From: CAZXFH01 sp964640055
GTDB lineage: Bacteria > Fidelibacterota > UBA2242 > JAFGTP01
Assembly: GCA_964640055.1 (NCBI GenBank)
Contig: CAZXFH010000021.1
Location: 1 to 51,129, forward strand
Length of the DNA stretch: 51,129 nt
Direction of reading: 5' to 3'
The position numbers were made by a program, and so were the translations under genes. This document shows, one piece after another, positions 36,584 to 45,285 of the stretch. The notes beneath the pieces are model-generated. The model was not told the origin of the DNA. It saw only the letters and a list, made by a program, of their open reading frames with translations, and searched no databases. How positions within the stretch are numbered: position 1 is the stretch's first letter; each line of letters begins with the position of its first letter.

Positions 36584-37990
36584 TTAAGTCGTTAATAATA
36601 AGATCCCTTGTTCCAGGATATGGTTTACTTTCTGGGGTCTGTTACTGCCCACATAGACGCGACCAAGCGGTTCAGTCTGGGAGATACGCATCAGCATCCA
36701 CGACCCCTCGCTGAAATAAAATTTGATACCGTCAATTGTCGAGATTCGTTCAACAGTGTAATCACCGATTTTTTGGGGCGGTTGCTTCTGCAACCGCTGC
36801 ATGTTTTGTTTTAAGCGCGCTGGCGCACAATATTTATCGATCCGATCATAATAGAAATCACCATATTTTGCTCTTAATTCCTGAATCACAGTATGCAAAG
36901 GTGTTTGTTGGCGACCCAACATTTCGAGTAAAAGTAAAATTGAGAGGATACCGTCCCTTTCCGGGATATGATTTTTATAACCAAAACCACCACTTTCTTC
37001 ACCACCTAATAACACATCCTGGGACAGCATTTTCTGACAGATGTGCTTAAATCCCACGGGTGTTTCCAGACACTGGCGGCCGTATTCTCGGGCAACCCGG
37101 TCGATGGTAGTGGCCATAGAGATACTGCGGACTGCCATGCCGCGCCAATTCCGGGTTTCAACCAGATGGCGAAATAAAAGCGGCATCAACTCGTGCAGTT
37201 GAACGAACTCTCCCTGTTCATCAATAACCCCAAACCGGTCTCCATCGCCATCCGTGGCCACTCCAATACTATTGGAATAGTCCAAAACGGCCTGCCGATG
37301 GTCACTTAAGTTTTTCATCACAGGTTCCGGGAGTTTGCCACCGAAAAGGGGATCGGGTGAATTATTGATTGAGATCAGTTTTATGGGGGTCTTTTGCAGG
37401 AAAGGTTGCAGGTGATCACAACCGGCACCATGCATGGGATTGAAAATCACAGTTTGTGATAAATTGTTGATCAGATCGAAATTTACATAATTAAGGAGAT
37501 GATCATGGTAGGGAATGAAAAAATCAGTGGGATATATATATTCCTGTGTGGTTTGCGAATTGATTCGAGGTGGAGTGGCACTGATCAGGTCGGCGATGGT
37601 TTGCATCATTTCCGAAGAAGCGGAGCCACCATACGGGCCTTTGATTTTTATTCCGCTATAGGTATAGGGATTATGGCTGGCTGTGATCATAATGCCGACT
37701 GCCAGACGGTGTTCCTTTACCGTAAAGGATAGCATAGGGGTAGTTGAATAGTTTTTGCTCAGATAAACCGGAATCCGATTGGCAGCCAATATTTCCGCAA
37801 CTGTCCGGGCAAAATCCGGTGATTGAAAGCGGGTATCAAAACCGAGCGCCACGCCAGCGGATGACTTCGTTTGTGTATGCAGATAATCACTGATGGCTTG
37901 GGCGATTCTGCTTACATTGGCGAAGGTAAATTGCTTGGCAATAATTGCGCGCCAGCCATCTGTACCGAATTGAATTTTATCCATAGCCAA
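36584..37990 (-). CDS. Phosphohexomutase (phosphoglucomutase/phosphomannomutase family)
   Basis: The 468-residue protein has the four-domain alpha-D-phosphohexomutase layout. It shows F-G-T-D-G-W-R-A-I-I-A at the N-terminus, the phosphoserine loop T-A-S-H-N-P (Ser near 105), the metal loop D-G-D-G-D-R-F-G (near 246), the sugar loop G-E-E-S-G-G-F-G and a C-terminal phosphate loop R-I-S-Q-T-E-P. It interconverts hexose or hexosamine 1- and 6-phosphates. As first gene of the operon with GH94 and NanE, it would turn the phosphorylase product into the 6-phosphate. Exact sugar preference is not determined. Confidence 0.93.
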   Translation of the reverse strand: MAMDKIQFGTDGWRAIIAKQFTFANVSRIAQAISDYLHTQTKSSAGVALGFDTRFQSPDFARTVAEILAANRIPVYLSKNYSTTPMLSFTVKEHRLAVGIMITASHNPYTYSGIKIKGPYGGSASSEMMQTIADLISATPPRINSQTTQEYIYPTDFFIPYHDHLLNYVNFDLINNLSQTVIFNPMHGAGCDHLQPFLQKTPIKLISINNSPDPLFGGKLPEPVMKNLSDHRQAVLDYSNSIGVATDGDGDRFGVIDEQGEFVQLHELMPLLFRHLVETRNWRGMAVRSISMATTIDRVAREYGRQCLETPVGFKHICQKMLSQDVLLGGEESGGFGYKNHIPERDGILSILLLLEMLGRQQTPLHTVIQELRAKYGDFYYDRIDKYCAPARLKQNMQRLQKQPPQKIGDYTVERISTIDGIKFYFSEGSWMLMRISQTEPLGRVYVGSNRPQKVNHILEQGILLLTT

Positions 37991-38055
37991 TTTCCATTCA
38001 GCTCGATTTTTCGCCGGAATAGTTTACTAAATAGCGTGCATAATAGAAAGTAAAT

Positions 38056-38065
38056 AGTTTGTTAA
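38056..38065 (-). promoter_or_regulatory. Putative ROK operator upstream of the phosphohexomutase operon
   Basis: On the plus strand it reads AGTTTGTTAA, one mismatch from the AGTTAGTTAA core. It lies about 65 bases upstream of the phosphohexomutase start at 37990, in the 119-base gap before the amidase gene. Membership of the regulon is inference. Confidence 0.4.
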
Positions 38066-38109
38066 CTTACCGAATTTACTGATAGTCGTTAGAAAAAATA
38101 AGTGATAAG

Positions 38110-39180
38110 CTATTTCTCTGGCTGAAGATCAACATAATATTCTCGTACCCGGAGCAAGGCCGTATCAGCTGCCGCTGATTGCTCTTGTCGCTCTAGTATT
38201 TCAGCCCGGTATAAATGACAACTGCGCGCTAAATATGAATCCGGGAAAGAGCGGGCCGACAGGGTAAAGAGTCTGTAGGCTTTATCCAGTGAATCCGCTA
38301 TTCCGGTAGCGTACAATTCACGGGCCCGGAAATAATTAGCCCGCCACTTTTTCGCTACCGGCCGCATGCGTTCTTCTTCCTGGAATACTTTAAAAGGGGG
38401 GAGCTGTACCCGGGTATATTTTTTAAGAATGGAAAGGGTATCCTGTTTAAAAAAGGATTCCAACGCCTGCGCATAGGCCAGGGCTTCCTGATAATTATAT
38501 TGTTCATCTTTAAGGCGCTGTTCTTCAGCCGGATGGGTGAAAAAGCTGGCTTCTCCGATCACTCCGGGGATACCGTAGGAATGGCGGAGTACCGCGGTAC
38601 CGCCTCGGGGAAAAATCACATGATCGGAAACCAAACTTACCGGCGAATTACCATTATAGAGCGCAGCGACGAGTTTTTTGGCAACGGCTTGGCCCAATTT
38701 TACACTGGCCCTGTTTTCCGAGGCATTGCCGTGAAAATAGATGATTGGGAAATTAACACTACTGTCAGCAGTGGCATTATGGTGGATAGACAGGAAAAGA
38801 TCGGCTTGATTCTGAAGGGCTATCTGGGCCCGTTGTCGCAGGGATGCCGAAACATCCCGGGTGCGCGTCATGAACACCTGTGCTCCCCGGGATTCCAGAA
38901 TCTCCTGTAGTGCTTTAGCCACTCTTAAATTAATCCACTCTTCCCGTTCGCCAGTAGGACCGACCCGGTAGCCGTCAGTATCGGCTGTACCGCCGTGTCC
39001 CGGATCAATACAAATGGTCTTACCCGCTAAATGACTGCGGGATTTTACACAGGATACAGCCCAAATAATTAGTAGCAGTGCGAGCGTCAGATAAATATTT
39101 AAGCGATGGTTGCGTATAAGGGTATTCGCCGCAAAAGTACCGGGCAAGGAGTAATTCCCCGATGGCTCTGCTTTTTTCAT
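38110..39180 (-). CDS. N-acetylmuramoyl-L-alanine amidase (Amidase_3)
   Basis: The 356-residue protein has an N-terminal membrane or signal segment (about residues 27-47, possibly ending in the lipobox-like A-V-S-C) and an Amidase_3 zinc domain. The domain shows C-I-D-P-G-H-G-G (first His), E-R-E-E-W-I-N-L (Glu), S-I-H-H-N-A (second His) and V-I-G-E-A-S-F-F (catalytic Glu). The enzyme cleaves the amide bond between MurNAc and L-Ala in peptidoglycan. About 130 C-terminal residues are helical and TPR-like without further recognisable domains. The start codon overlaps the stop of the CheY-like gene (ATGA), so expression is coupled. Confidence 0.9.
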   Translation of the reverse strand: MKKAEPSGNYSLPGTFAANTLIRNHRLNIYLTLALLLIIWAVSCVKSRSHLAGKTICIDPGHGGTADTDGYRVGPTGEREEWINLRVAKALQEILESRGAQVFMTRTRDVSASLRQRAQIALQNQADLFLSIHHNATADSSVNFPIIYFHGNASENRASVKLGQAVAKKLVAALYNGNSPVSLVSDHVIFPRGGTAVLRHSYGIPGVIGEASFFTHPAEEQRLKDEQYNYQEALAYAQALESFFKQDTLSILKKYTRVQLPPFKVFQEEERMRPVAKKWRANYFRARELYATGIADSLDKAYRLFTLSARSFPDSYLARSCHLYRAEILERQEQSAAADTALLRVREYYVDLQPEK

Positions 39181-39548
39181 GGTGTACCCACCAACTCTTT
39201 GACCGCTTTAATAAAATCATTTATTTGAAAGGGTTTTGAAAAAACCCTGTTAGCCCCCAGTTTTTCGGCCATATCTAAATAATCATTGGCCTGCAACCGT
39301 CCGCCGCCGGAAACGGCGATTATCTTAACATCCGGACTGTGCCGCTTTATTTCCATGATGGTTTCAATGCCTTCTTTCTCTGGCATAATAATATCTGTGA
39401 TTATCAGTTCAAAAGTGCCCTGTTTGAATAGATTGACACCTTCGACACCATTTTCAGCTACGGAAACTCTATATCCGGCTTTAAGCAATAATTCCCGAAT
39501 CATGTTCCGGATAACCTCATCGTCTTCAATGATTAGGACTTTTGTCAT
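39177..39548 (-). CDS. Single-domain response regulator (CheY-like)
   Basis: A 123-residue receiver domain. It has the acidic pair I-I-E-D-D-E, the phosphoacceptor Asp in L-I-I-T-D-I-I-M-P-E-K-E-G, the A-V-S-G-G switch region and the conserved lysine in V-F-S-K-P-F. There is no output domain, so it signals by protein contact. Its stop overlaps the amidase start by four bases. A CTGTATAA stretch lies about 45 bases upstream. Confidence 0.93.
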   Translation of the reverse strand: MTKVLIIEDDEVIRNMIRELLLKAGYRVSVAENGVEGVNLFKQGTFELIITDIIMPEKEGIETIMEIKRHSPDVKIIAVSGGGRLQANDYLDMAEKLGANRVFSKPFQINDFIKAVKELVGTP

Positions 39549-39845
39549 TGTATTAACTCCTCGGTTTCAAGGGGAGGCTCTTTATGATTAAACTGTATAA
39601 TTTTTTGTCGCATGCTGGTTTTTCAGTCTGATTACGAGTCAATCACTGCCGGATAATTTAACCGTCGGCAGGGGACTTTAAAATCATAATTTTAGTTTTA
39701 AAGACATTAACATAAGCCAGCTAATGTAACTATATTATAAATAAGGGGATACGAAAAAGACATTACGGCTTTGAGACTTGAAATATCCCTTAATTATCTC
39801 TATATTTGGACATGTTAAAATTTAATTAAACCATGCGGAGGTCTG

Positions 39846-40805
39846 ATGAAATATACAAAGTTAGGCGATCGCGGACCGCAGGTGTCAACTATTGGATTCG
39901 GCGCCTGGGCTATCGGGGGGATGAATTGGGGTGAAACTGATGATGATGTTTCCCGGAATGCCCTCAGGGAAGCCATTGATAAAGGCGTCACCTTTATTGA
40001 TACCGCGGATGTCTATGGATTTGGCCATTCGGAAGAATTGGTCACCGGGGTGCTGGCGGAAAAAGGGAAAAGCAACATTACCGTGGCCACCAAGGCCGGT
40101 AATGATTTTTATCACGCGGATGAAGAAGATGATGCGGGTTACGGGCCGATACGTCAGAATGCGGATAAGGATTATATTATCTTTGCGGCTGAACAAAGTC
40201 TGCAACACATGCAGGTGGAACGCCTGGATATTCTGCAGCTGCATAGTCCGGATACAGAAAAGCTGCAGCGGGATGATCCCTGGGAAGCCCTGGCCGAGTT
40301 GAAACAAGCGGGCAAGATCAAACATGCCGGTTGGAGCGTGCAATCCTTTAAAGAAACCGAACAGGCATTTTTATTGGATGAGCATCATGATTTGATTGAT
40401 ACCATCCAGGTACGCTATAACCTGTTGGAAAGGGAAGCGGAAAAAGAGCTCTTTCCCAAAGCGCAAAAGTATGGTATTGGCGTGATTGTGAGGATACCAC
40501 TGCTTTTTGGCCTATTGACCGGTAAGTTCGATCGGTCCAGCCGCTTTAGTGAAGATGATCATCGGAGTATGAATTTATCGCCTGAGAAACTGGATAAGTA
40601 TTTAACCCAGCTGGGAAAAATGCAACCGCTGTTTGATAAATATTCCGAGCAGAGCATGGCGCAGGTCAGTTTACGCTTCTGTATCAGTCATCCGGCAACC
40701 CATGTGGCCATTCCCGGCGCCAAGACCAAGCAGCAGGTCATGGACAATGCAGCCGCCTCTGATCTGGGTCCTATCCCGGAGGTGGATATTCCTGTTTTGG
40801 AATAA
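39846..40805 (+). CDS. Aldo/keto reductase
   Basis: The 319-residue TIM barrel has the AKR signature: V-S-T-I-G-F-G-A-W-A-I-G-G-M near the N-terminus and the catalytic tetrad Asp and Tyr in F-I-D-T-A-D-V-Y-G-F-G-H-S-E, Lys in V-A-T-K-A-G and His in L-Q-L-H-S-P. The C-terminus has I-P-G-A-K-T-K-Q-Q-V. These enzymes reduce aldehydes or ketones with NAD(P)H. A GGAGG lies six bases before the ATG. It is alone on its strand and ends 13 bases from the convergent cytochrome-porin gene. Confidence 0.93.
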   Translation: MKYTKLGDRGPQVSTIGFGAWAIGGMNWGETDDDVSRNALREAIDKGVTFIDTADVYGFGHSEELVTGVLAEKGKSNITVATKAGNDFYHADEEDDAGYGPIRQNADKDYIIFAAEQSLQHMQVERLDILQLHSPDTEKLQRDDPWEALAELKQAGKIKHAGWSVQSFKETEQAFLLDEHHDLIDTIQVRYNLLEREAEKELFPKAQKYGIGVIVRIPLLFGLLTGKFDRSSRFSEDDHRSMNLSPEKLDKYLTQLGKMQPLFDKYSEQSMAQVSLRFCISHPATHVAIPGAKTKQQVMDNAAASDLGPIPEVDIPVLE

Positions 40806-40818
40806 ATAATATCGGTGT

Positions 40819-42015
40819 TTAGAAGGCGGAAACAACACCCATAATGAACTGATTATTATTATCATTAAGATCGCGGATATATTCGGCCATTAATCGTAGA
40901 TTGCGGGATAACAAGTAGGTTCCGCTCAGACTAACCGTTTGATAATCATGGCCGGATAAATCGCTGTCAATCATATTATAGAGTAAGGTACCATAAAACC
41001 GTGAACGGTCGTATTGCGGTGCAAAGAGCAGCTCGGCCACAATGCCGCTGGTTATCGTTTCGTCACCAGGGTTGCTGGTGAACAAGGGATTAGTGTCCCG
41101 CCGGAGCAGATATTGGCCGGTGAAAGAAAAACGGTCTATAGTGCAGGTGAGATCCGGTCCCAGATAGATGAGTTCGTTGCTTGTGGTGTAGTTAGTGTCC
41201 GGAGAAGATCCCTTTTCTTTGCCGCTATAGAAAAAGCCGCCGACTGACAAATTTTCTCCGATACTTTGATTAATGCGCAAGCCGCCATTTTTATATTTAT
41301 CCCGGTCGAAGATATGGTCATCTCCTGCTTCCGGAATACCATTACCATTTACCAGCATACCGATAATATCCGTGCCGGTCTGGGGCAGACCGTAAACCAC
41401 CATGATACCGCGATCATAGGCCAGATTACAATGGGTATAACCGATCTTCTTTTTATATATATGGTAATCCTCGAAAGGAAGACGCAGTTCGCGTTTCATT
41501 AAAGGATCGGAAGTCTGGAACTGACCAGCCATAATGTCCAGATTAGACTTAAAAATATCATTAAAATGTAGATATGCATCTTCCACTCCGGCAACCTCGC
41601 CGCGTTCAGAAAAATATATGTAGAAATAATAACCGATATCTTTATAAACGGTTCCTCCGGATAGCAACTTTACCCCCCAGGGCATTTGCAGGTCCTTATC
41701 AATGTCCGTGGCATCGCTGAACACAGAATAGGCATCCAGTTTGACGGCCAGGGGAAATTCTTTATTCAACCAGAGCAGGTCATCGCCGGCCGAGACATAA
41801 TCGCGACTGCGTTCTTCTTCTTTCATAATAAAGCCGTCGCCGGCAAATTCGTCACCGTAAGGCTTCAGACGGGGGAAAGGATCGTGACAGGTAGTGCAGG
41901 AAATTTTATAGCGGCGGGCAAAGACCGGTACGGCCCACAGGGATTGGATTGCACTGCTCAGGATTAAAATGATCATCACGACCAACAGGGTATTGTAATT
42001 TTTAGGGCCTAACAT
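40819..42015 (-). CDS. Cyc2-like monoheme cytochrome fused to an outer-membrane barrel
   Basis: The protein has a signal peptide, then a short heme domain A-V-P-V-F-A-R-R-Y-K-I-S-C-T-T-C-H, followed by P-R-L-K-P-Y-G-D-E-F. After this come about 330 residues of alternating, aromatic-rich beta strands ending in A-F, as in an outer-membrane porin. The pattern A-x-P-x-F-A-R with C-x-x-C-H and P-x-L-x-x-x-G-x-x-F matches the fused cytochrome-porin group that includes the iron oxidase Cyc2. I chose the ATG at 42015 (398 residues) because AAAGGAGG lies seven bases upstream. It is the last gene of the ResB/CcsA/cytochrome c unit, 14 bases after the multiheme gene. Confidence 0.8.
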   Translation of the reverse strand: MLGPKNYNTLLVVMIILILSSAIQSLWAVPVFARRYKISCTTCHDPFPRLKPYGDEFAGDGFIMKEEERSRDYVSAGDDLLWLNKEFPLAVKLDAYSVFSDATDIDKDLQMPWGVKLLSGGTVYKDIGYYFYIYFSERGEVAGVEDAYLHFNDIFKSNLDIMAGQFQTSDPLMKRELRLPFEDYHIYKKKIGYTHCNLAYDRGIMVVYGLPQTGTDIIGMLVNGNGIPEAGDDHIFDRDKYKNGGLRINQSIGENLSVGGFFYSGKEKGSSPDTNYTTSNELIYLGPDLTCTIDRFSFTGQYLLRRDTNPLFTSNPGDETITSGIVAELLFAPQYDRSRFYGTLLYNMIDSDLSGHDYQTVSLSGTYLLSRNLRLMAEYIRDLNDNNNQFIMGVVSAF

Positions 42016-42028
42016 GGATTTACCTCCT

Positions 42029-43366
42029 TTAATCATATATTTCCAGTTCCATTGAGGTTTGATTCATGGTAATAATCTCGCTTTCCTCGCTGGGAACATT
42101 TAGATATTCTGCAACCGGTGCGACCAGTTTTTGATAATTGAGGGTGGCGGTGAGGGTTACTTTCCCGAAAGCAATATCCTCCGGCATGGGCCAGGTAAAG
42201 GTTTCGAGCTTGGTTTCACGGGGGCTAATCCGGTAATCGACGCCCAGGGAATGAGTATTCCACTGCATAATAGTCATCACTCCGTCTTGATCAAAATAAG
42301 GCATGCGGAAGATCCGGTTGCCAACTGGAACTCCATCCCGGGAAACTCCCATGAAATCCTTTTTCCCCAGAGGGATGCCCATATCACTGTAAGCCAACTC
42401 ATCAGACGCAATCGTATATTTTTCCCCTTCAAATTCTTTGGGATCAACCGGCAAATGATATTCCTTACCATCCGCATCAACCGCGCGTACATCGAGCCAC
42501 AGGATACGATCCTCCACTGAGCCGGTAGGAATTTTATGACCTGCTTTGGCATTAAACAGTTCCACCTGAATAACAGCCGTGCCATCATAAGGCAATTCAG
42601 TTTCCAGGGCATGCATGGAAATCTCAATGGCACCTTTTAACTTGGCCGGTTTGTGAGCGCCCAGAAAAACATGCTGGGCCACCATACTTTCCTCCGCCAT
42701 AGTAGCGCTTTTACCCAGAGCTTTGGGCATATGGCAATCAAAGCATTTCACGCCTTCTTTTGAATAAGGTCCTTCCTGCCATTCGATTTGGGTGGATTTG
42801 ACCCAGATCCCATAGGGATTCTTTTCGTTATGACAACTGGCACACAATTCGGTTTTAGTGAATAATTCATTCCGTTTGGTAATATGATGGGGCGATTCCA
42901 ATCCGGGCTTGGCACCATACTTCACCCGTCCGGGCTTAGACACATAGCTAAAATTTACCGGTGGATCTTCCCTGACCTCAGTAATCGTATGACAGAGATC
43001 GCAGCTGACGCTTTCATTGGCCCGGGAATTTTCAGACGGAGGGGGAGGCGGGACATCTCCGGCCAGATAAGCCAGCGGGGCGTGGCATCCGTTACAACCG
43101 TCAACCGCTTCTTTTAATTCAGGTACTTTTTCCGCATGCGCCACAGCCAGATCGAAATATTCTATCTCATCCCAATGGTGGGTATAAGCCTGCGACATCA
43201 TGGCCCGCTGCCATTGCTGATAAATACTGGTATGGCAGCTGGCACATACAGCCGGCTTTTCATAATCCCTGTATGCTTGCGTGCCTTTGGCGGCTTCTCC
43301 GGCCGGTCGATTCTCCGCACCGATAACTGTTCCCAACATGATGATGAATAATATTGGATATTTCAT
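42029..43366 (-). CDS. Periplasmic pentaheme cytochrome c
   Basis: The protein (445 residues from the ATG at 43366) has a signal peptide (MKYPILFIIMLGTVIGA) and five C-x-x-C-H heme motifs: C-A-S-C-H, C-N-G-C-H, C-D-L-C-H, C-A-S-C-H and C-F-D-C-H. All lie in the first half; the second half is a beta-rich domain without hemes. The layout recalls cytochrome c554/multiheme families. A longer start at 43411 would put 15 residues before the signal peptide. It lies 47 bases downstream of CcsA and 14 bases before the cytochrome-porin, so it may pass electrons to it. Confidence 0.9.
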   Translation of the reverse strand: MKYPILFIIMLGTVIGAENRPAGEAAKGTQAYRDYEKPAVCASCHTSIYQQWQRAMMSQAYTHHWDEIEYFDLAVAHAEKVPELKEAVDGCNGCHAPLAYLAGDVPPPPPSENSRANESVSCDLCHTITEVREDPPVNFSYVSKPGRVKYGAKPGLESPHHITKRNELFTKTELCASCHNEKNPYGIWVKSTQIEWQEGPYSKEGVKCFDCHMPKALGKSATMAEESMVAQHVFLGAHKPAKLKGAIEISMHALETELPYDGTAVIQVELFNAKAGHKIPTGSVEDRILWLDVRAVDADGKEYHLPVDPKEFEGEKYTIASDELAYSDMGIPLGKKDFMGVSRDGVPVGNRIFRMPYFDQDGVMTIMQWNTHSLGVDYRISPRETKLETFTWPMPEDIAFGKVTLTATLNYQKLVAPVAEYLNVPSEESEIITMNQTSMELEIYD

Positions 43367-43412
43367 GATTTTACCTGTGCTATTTATTATTTCAATCCTA
43401 ATAAATATCATT

Positions 43413-44180
43413 TTACATGTAACTGTGTAAACCGGGCAGAATAGTACTCACCCCCCAATAGGTAAAAATTATCGAAAGGAAAGTAAAAACCACCACCCAG
43501 GCCTTTCTTCTGGCGGTTGGTTGGTTCAGATGAAAATAAAAGCTGAGGATCAGAATGTTGATCAGGGCCCAGGTTTCCTTGGGATCCCAGGCCCAGTAAT
43601 TGCCCCAGCTGACATAGGCCCAGACCGCCCCCGTTACCAGCCCGAGAGTAAGGAAAAAGAAACCGATTTTGACCTCGCTATCCAGCTTTTTTGCCAGGTC
43701 GGTGTAGCCGCTGTATTTTCTGGGCACGCCAAGCAACAATAGCAGTGCATATATAAAGCCAATGAACATGGCCGTATATCCAAAGAAATATGCCGGAACA
43801 TGGATAAACATCCAAAAGCTGTTCAAGGCTGGCATTAGAGGCTTGGGCGCTTTCATTTCCCCGGGTAGTAAAAAAGTAATGGTTAAGATCAATACCACAA
43901 CCGTCAGAATCGATCCCTTGTAAAAGGGGGATAATTGCCGCTTGAAAAGAATCAATCGCAGCGCAATTAAAAAGGGCAGCAGTAAAAAGGTTTCATATAA
44001 ATTAGTAAAGGGGGGATGCTGCGCTTTCATGGTATAAACAATTAAGGCGCTGAGGTGGAGTAATACACCTAAAATTGCCAGTATTGTATGGATGATCTGA
44101 TTGGGTCGGTAAAGGCAATAGAGTAACAATGCGCTTAAATAGCACACCAGGCTACCGATTAATAATAAACTGATCGTCAT
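43413..44180 (-). CDS. ccsA: Cytochrome c biogenesis protein CcsA/ResC (System II)
   Basis: A 255-residue membrane protein with about eight helices. It has the heme-handling WWD-type motif W-G-N-Y-W-A-W-D-P-K-E-T-W-A-L and conserved histidines near it. With ResB it forms the System II heme exporter and ligase that attaches heme to C-x-x-C-H motifs outside the membrane. It starts four bases inside the ResB stop (ATGA), so the two are coupled. It immediately precedes the cytochrome genes it would mature. Confidence 0.93.
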   Translation of the reverse strand: MTISLLLIGSLVCYLSALLLYCLYRPNQIIHTILAILGVLLHLSALIVYTMKAQHPPFTNLYETFLLLPFLIALRLILFKRQLSPFYKGSILTVVVLILTITFLLPGEMKAPKPLMPALNSFWMFIHVPAYFFGYTAMFIGFIYALLLLLGVPRKYSGYTDLAKKLDSEVKIGFFFLTLGLVTGAVWAYVSWGNYWAWDPKETWALINILILSFYFHLNQPTARRKAWVVVFTFLSIIFTYWGVSTILPGLHSYM

Positions 44181-45070
44181 TTCTCTCTCCGCCAGAAAAG
44201 ATATCCCAGGTTTATTAAATAAACCAAAGCAAGAAACAAGATGAGCTTAGTGCCGCCCACCTCAGCTACTTTGATAATGCTGATATATTTTTGACCCTCG
44301 GATTTTATTTTGACTGCTATGTCAGCGATGCTGTTGTTTTGATCGGGAAAGATTTGATATTCTTTACCAGCGTACTGACACTGAAAGGCATAGCTTGAAT
44401 GATTGAAGTCTTTTAAAACAAAAGGCTTATTGTGATAGAAAACCGTATCGCCCAGGATCATTTCATAGGGGGTGTCATTTAGCTGAACCTTAAAGGTATT
44501 CTCTACATCGTAAGCTTCCTGATAAAGTCGGTAATTGGCAAGCGCCAAAGGTTTATTTACTGACAGAATAGTGGTGTCCTGCCCATTAATCACCAGGTGA
44601 CTATTAAAGGCCTTGGGCATTCTGGAATTGGGGTGATATTGAATTTTAAATTCCTGAAGCTGCAGGGTTGTCGTCTCCGGGATGGCGGGCGCTTTTAGAA
44701 AGCGGGTAAGTTGTATGGTTTCACCTTCTGTGATAGGTACTATATATTTTTGATTGCTGATTTTTTCGAAAAATATTGCGATCAAGATCAGGGCTAATAA
44801 AAGATGCAGGCTGATATTGGGTAATCTTCGCACGCTCCCCAGAATCACAGCAACCAGAATCAATAAAACGAGCAAGCCCCAGAGTGCCACGTTAAGCGGT
44901 GAGGAATAAAAACGATCCAGATATAAAAAGTGCAGCAGAGCCGGGGTGGAGATTTCGGCTGTGCTTTTAAGCGATTCAGGCGCTACCTGAGGAACAAAGG
45001 TGCTGAGCATCAGAGCCAGAATGAGGATTATCAATATGACCTGAAATATTTTCTTAAACGTAGATTCCAT
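44177..45070 (-). CDS. resB: ResB-like cytochrome c biogenesis protein
   Basis: The 297-residue protein has several hydrophobic helices (about residues 8-26, 57-78, 83-103 and a C-terminal one near 270-290). A periplasmic domain lies between them, with E-F-K-I-Q-Y-H-P-N-S and S-V-N-K-P-L-A-L-A-N-Y-R-L-Y-Q. This matches the ResB family (PF05140), though shorter than the Bacillus protein. It works with CcsA in System II maturation. It heads the operon, and its start overlaps nothing upstream. Confidence 0.85.
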   Translation of the reverse strand: MESTFKKIFQVILIILILALMLSTFVPQVAPESLKSTAEISTPALLHFLYLDRFYSSPLNVALWGLLVLLILVAVILGSVRRLPNISLHLLLALILIAIFFEKISNQKYIVPITEGETIQLTRFLKAPAIPETTTLQLQEFKIQYHPNSRMPKAFNSHLVINGQDTTILSVNKPLALANYRLYQEAYDVENTFKVQLNDTPYEMILGDTVFYHNKPFVLKDFNHSSYAFQCQYAGKEYQIFPDQNNSIADIAVKIKSEGQKYISIIKVAEVGGTKLILFLALVYLINLGYLFWRREK

Positions 45071-45194
45071 TATGCTAAAAGTAGATAATTAATAGGATTA
45101 AATCAAGTATTTGGGAATTAAACGCGGCGCTGAAGGGCGAAGTCGTAAATCCGGTTACTGACGGAGGAGAAAGCCAGGGAGGTGAGTTCACCCC

Positions 45195-45216
45195 CCCTGT
45201 ATAAAATTATACAGGG
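45195..45216. promoter_or_regulatory. Perfect inverted repeat, copy 1
   Basis: CCCTGTATAA-AA-TTATACAGGG has ten-base arms around two bases. A related site, CTGTATAAAAATATACAA, lies 89 bases to the right. The pairing suggests an operator for a dimeric regulator of the ResB operon. Confidence 0.5.
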
Positions 45217-45285
45217 CCTGATTTTGGTCATTGTGCCAATTATAGACCGGTATGACTCATATTTAGCAGCTGGAATCAGCTTTAA

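Noticed and set aside
45195..45216. Possible LexA (SOS) box CTGT...ACAG
   Set aside because: The spacing between CTGT and ACAG is ten bases, not the eight of the proteobacterial box, and no SOS gene is adjacent.
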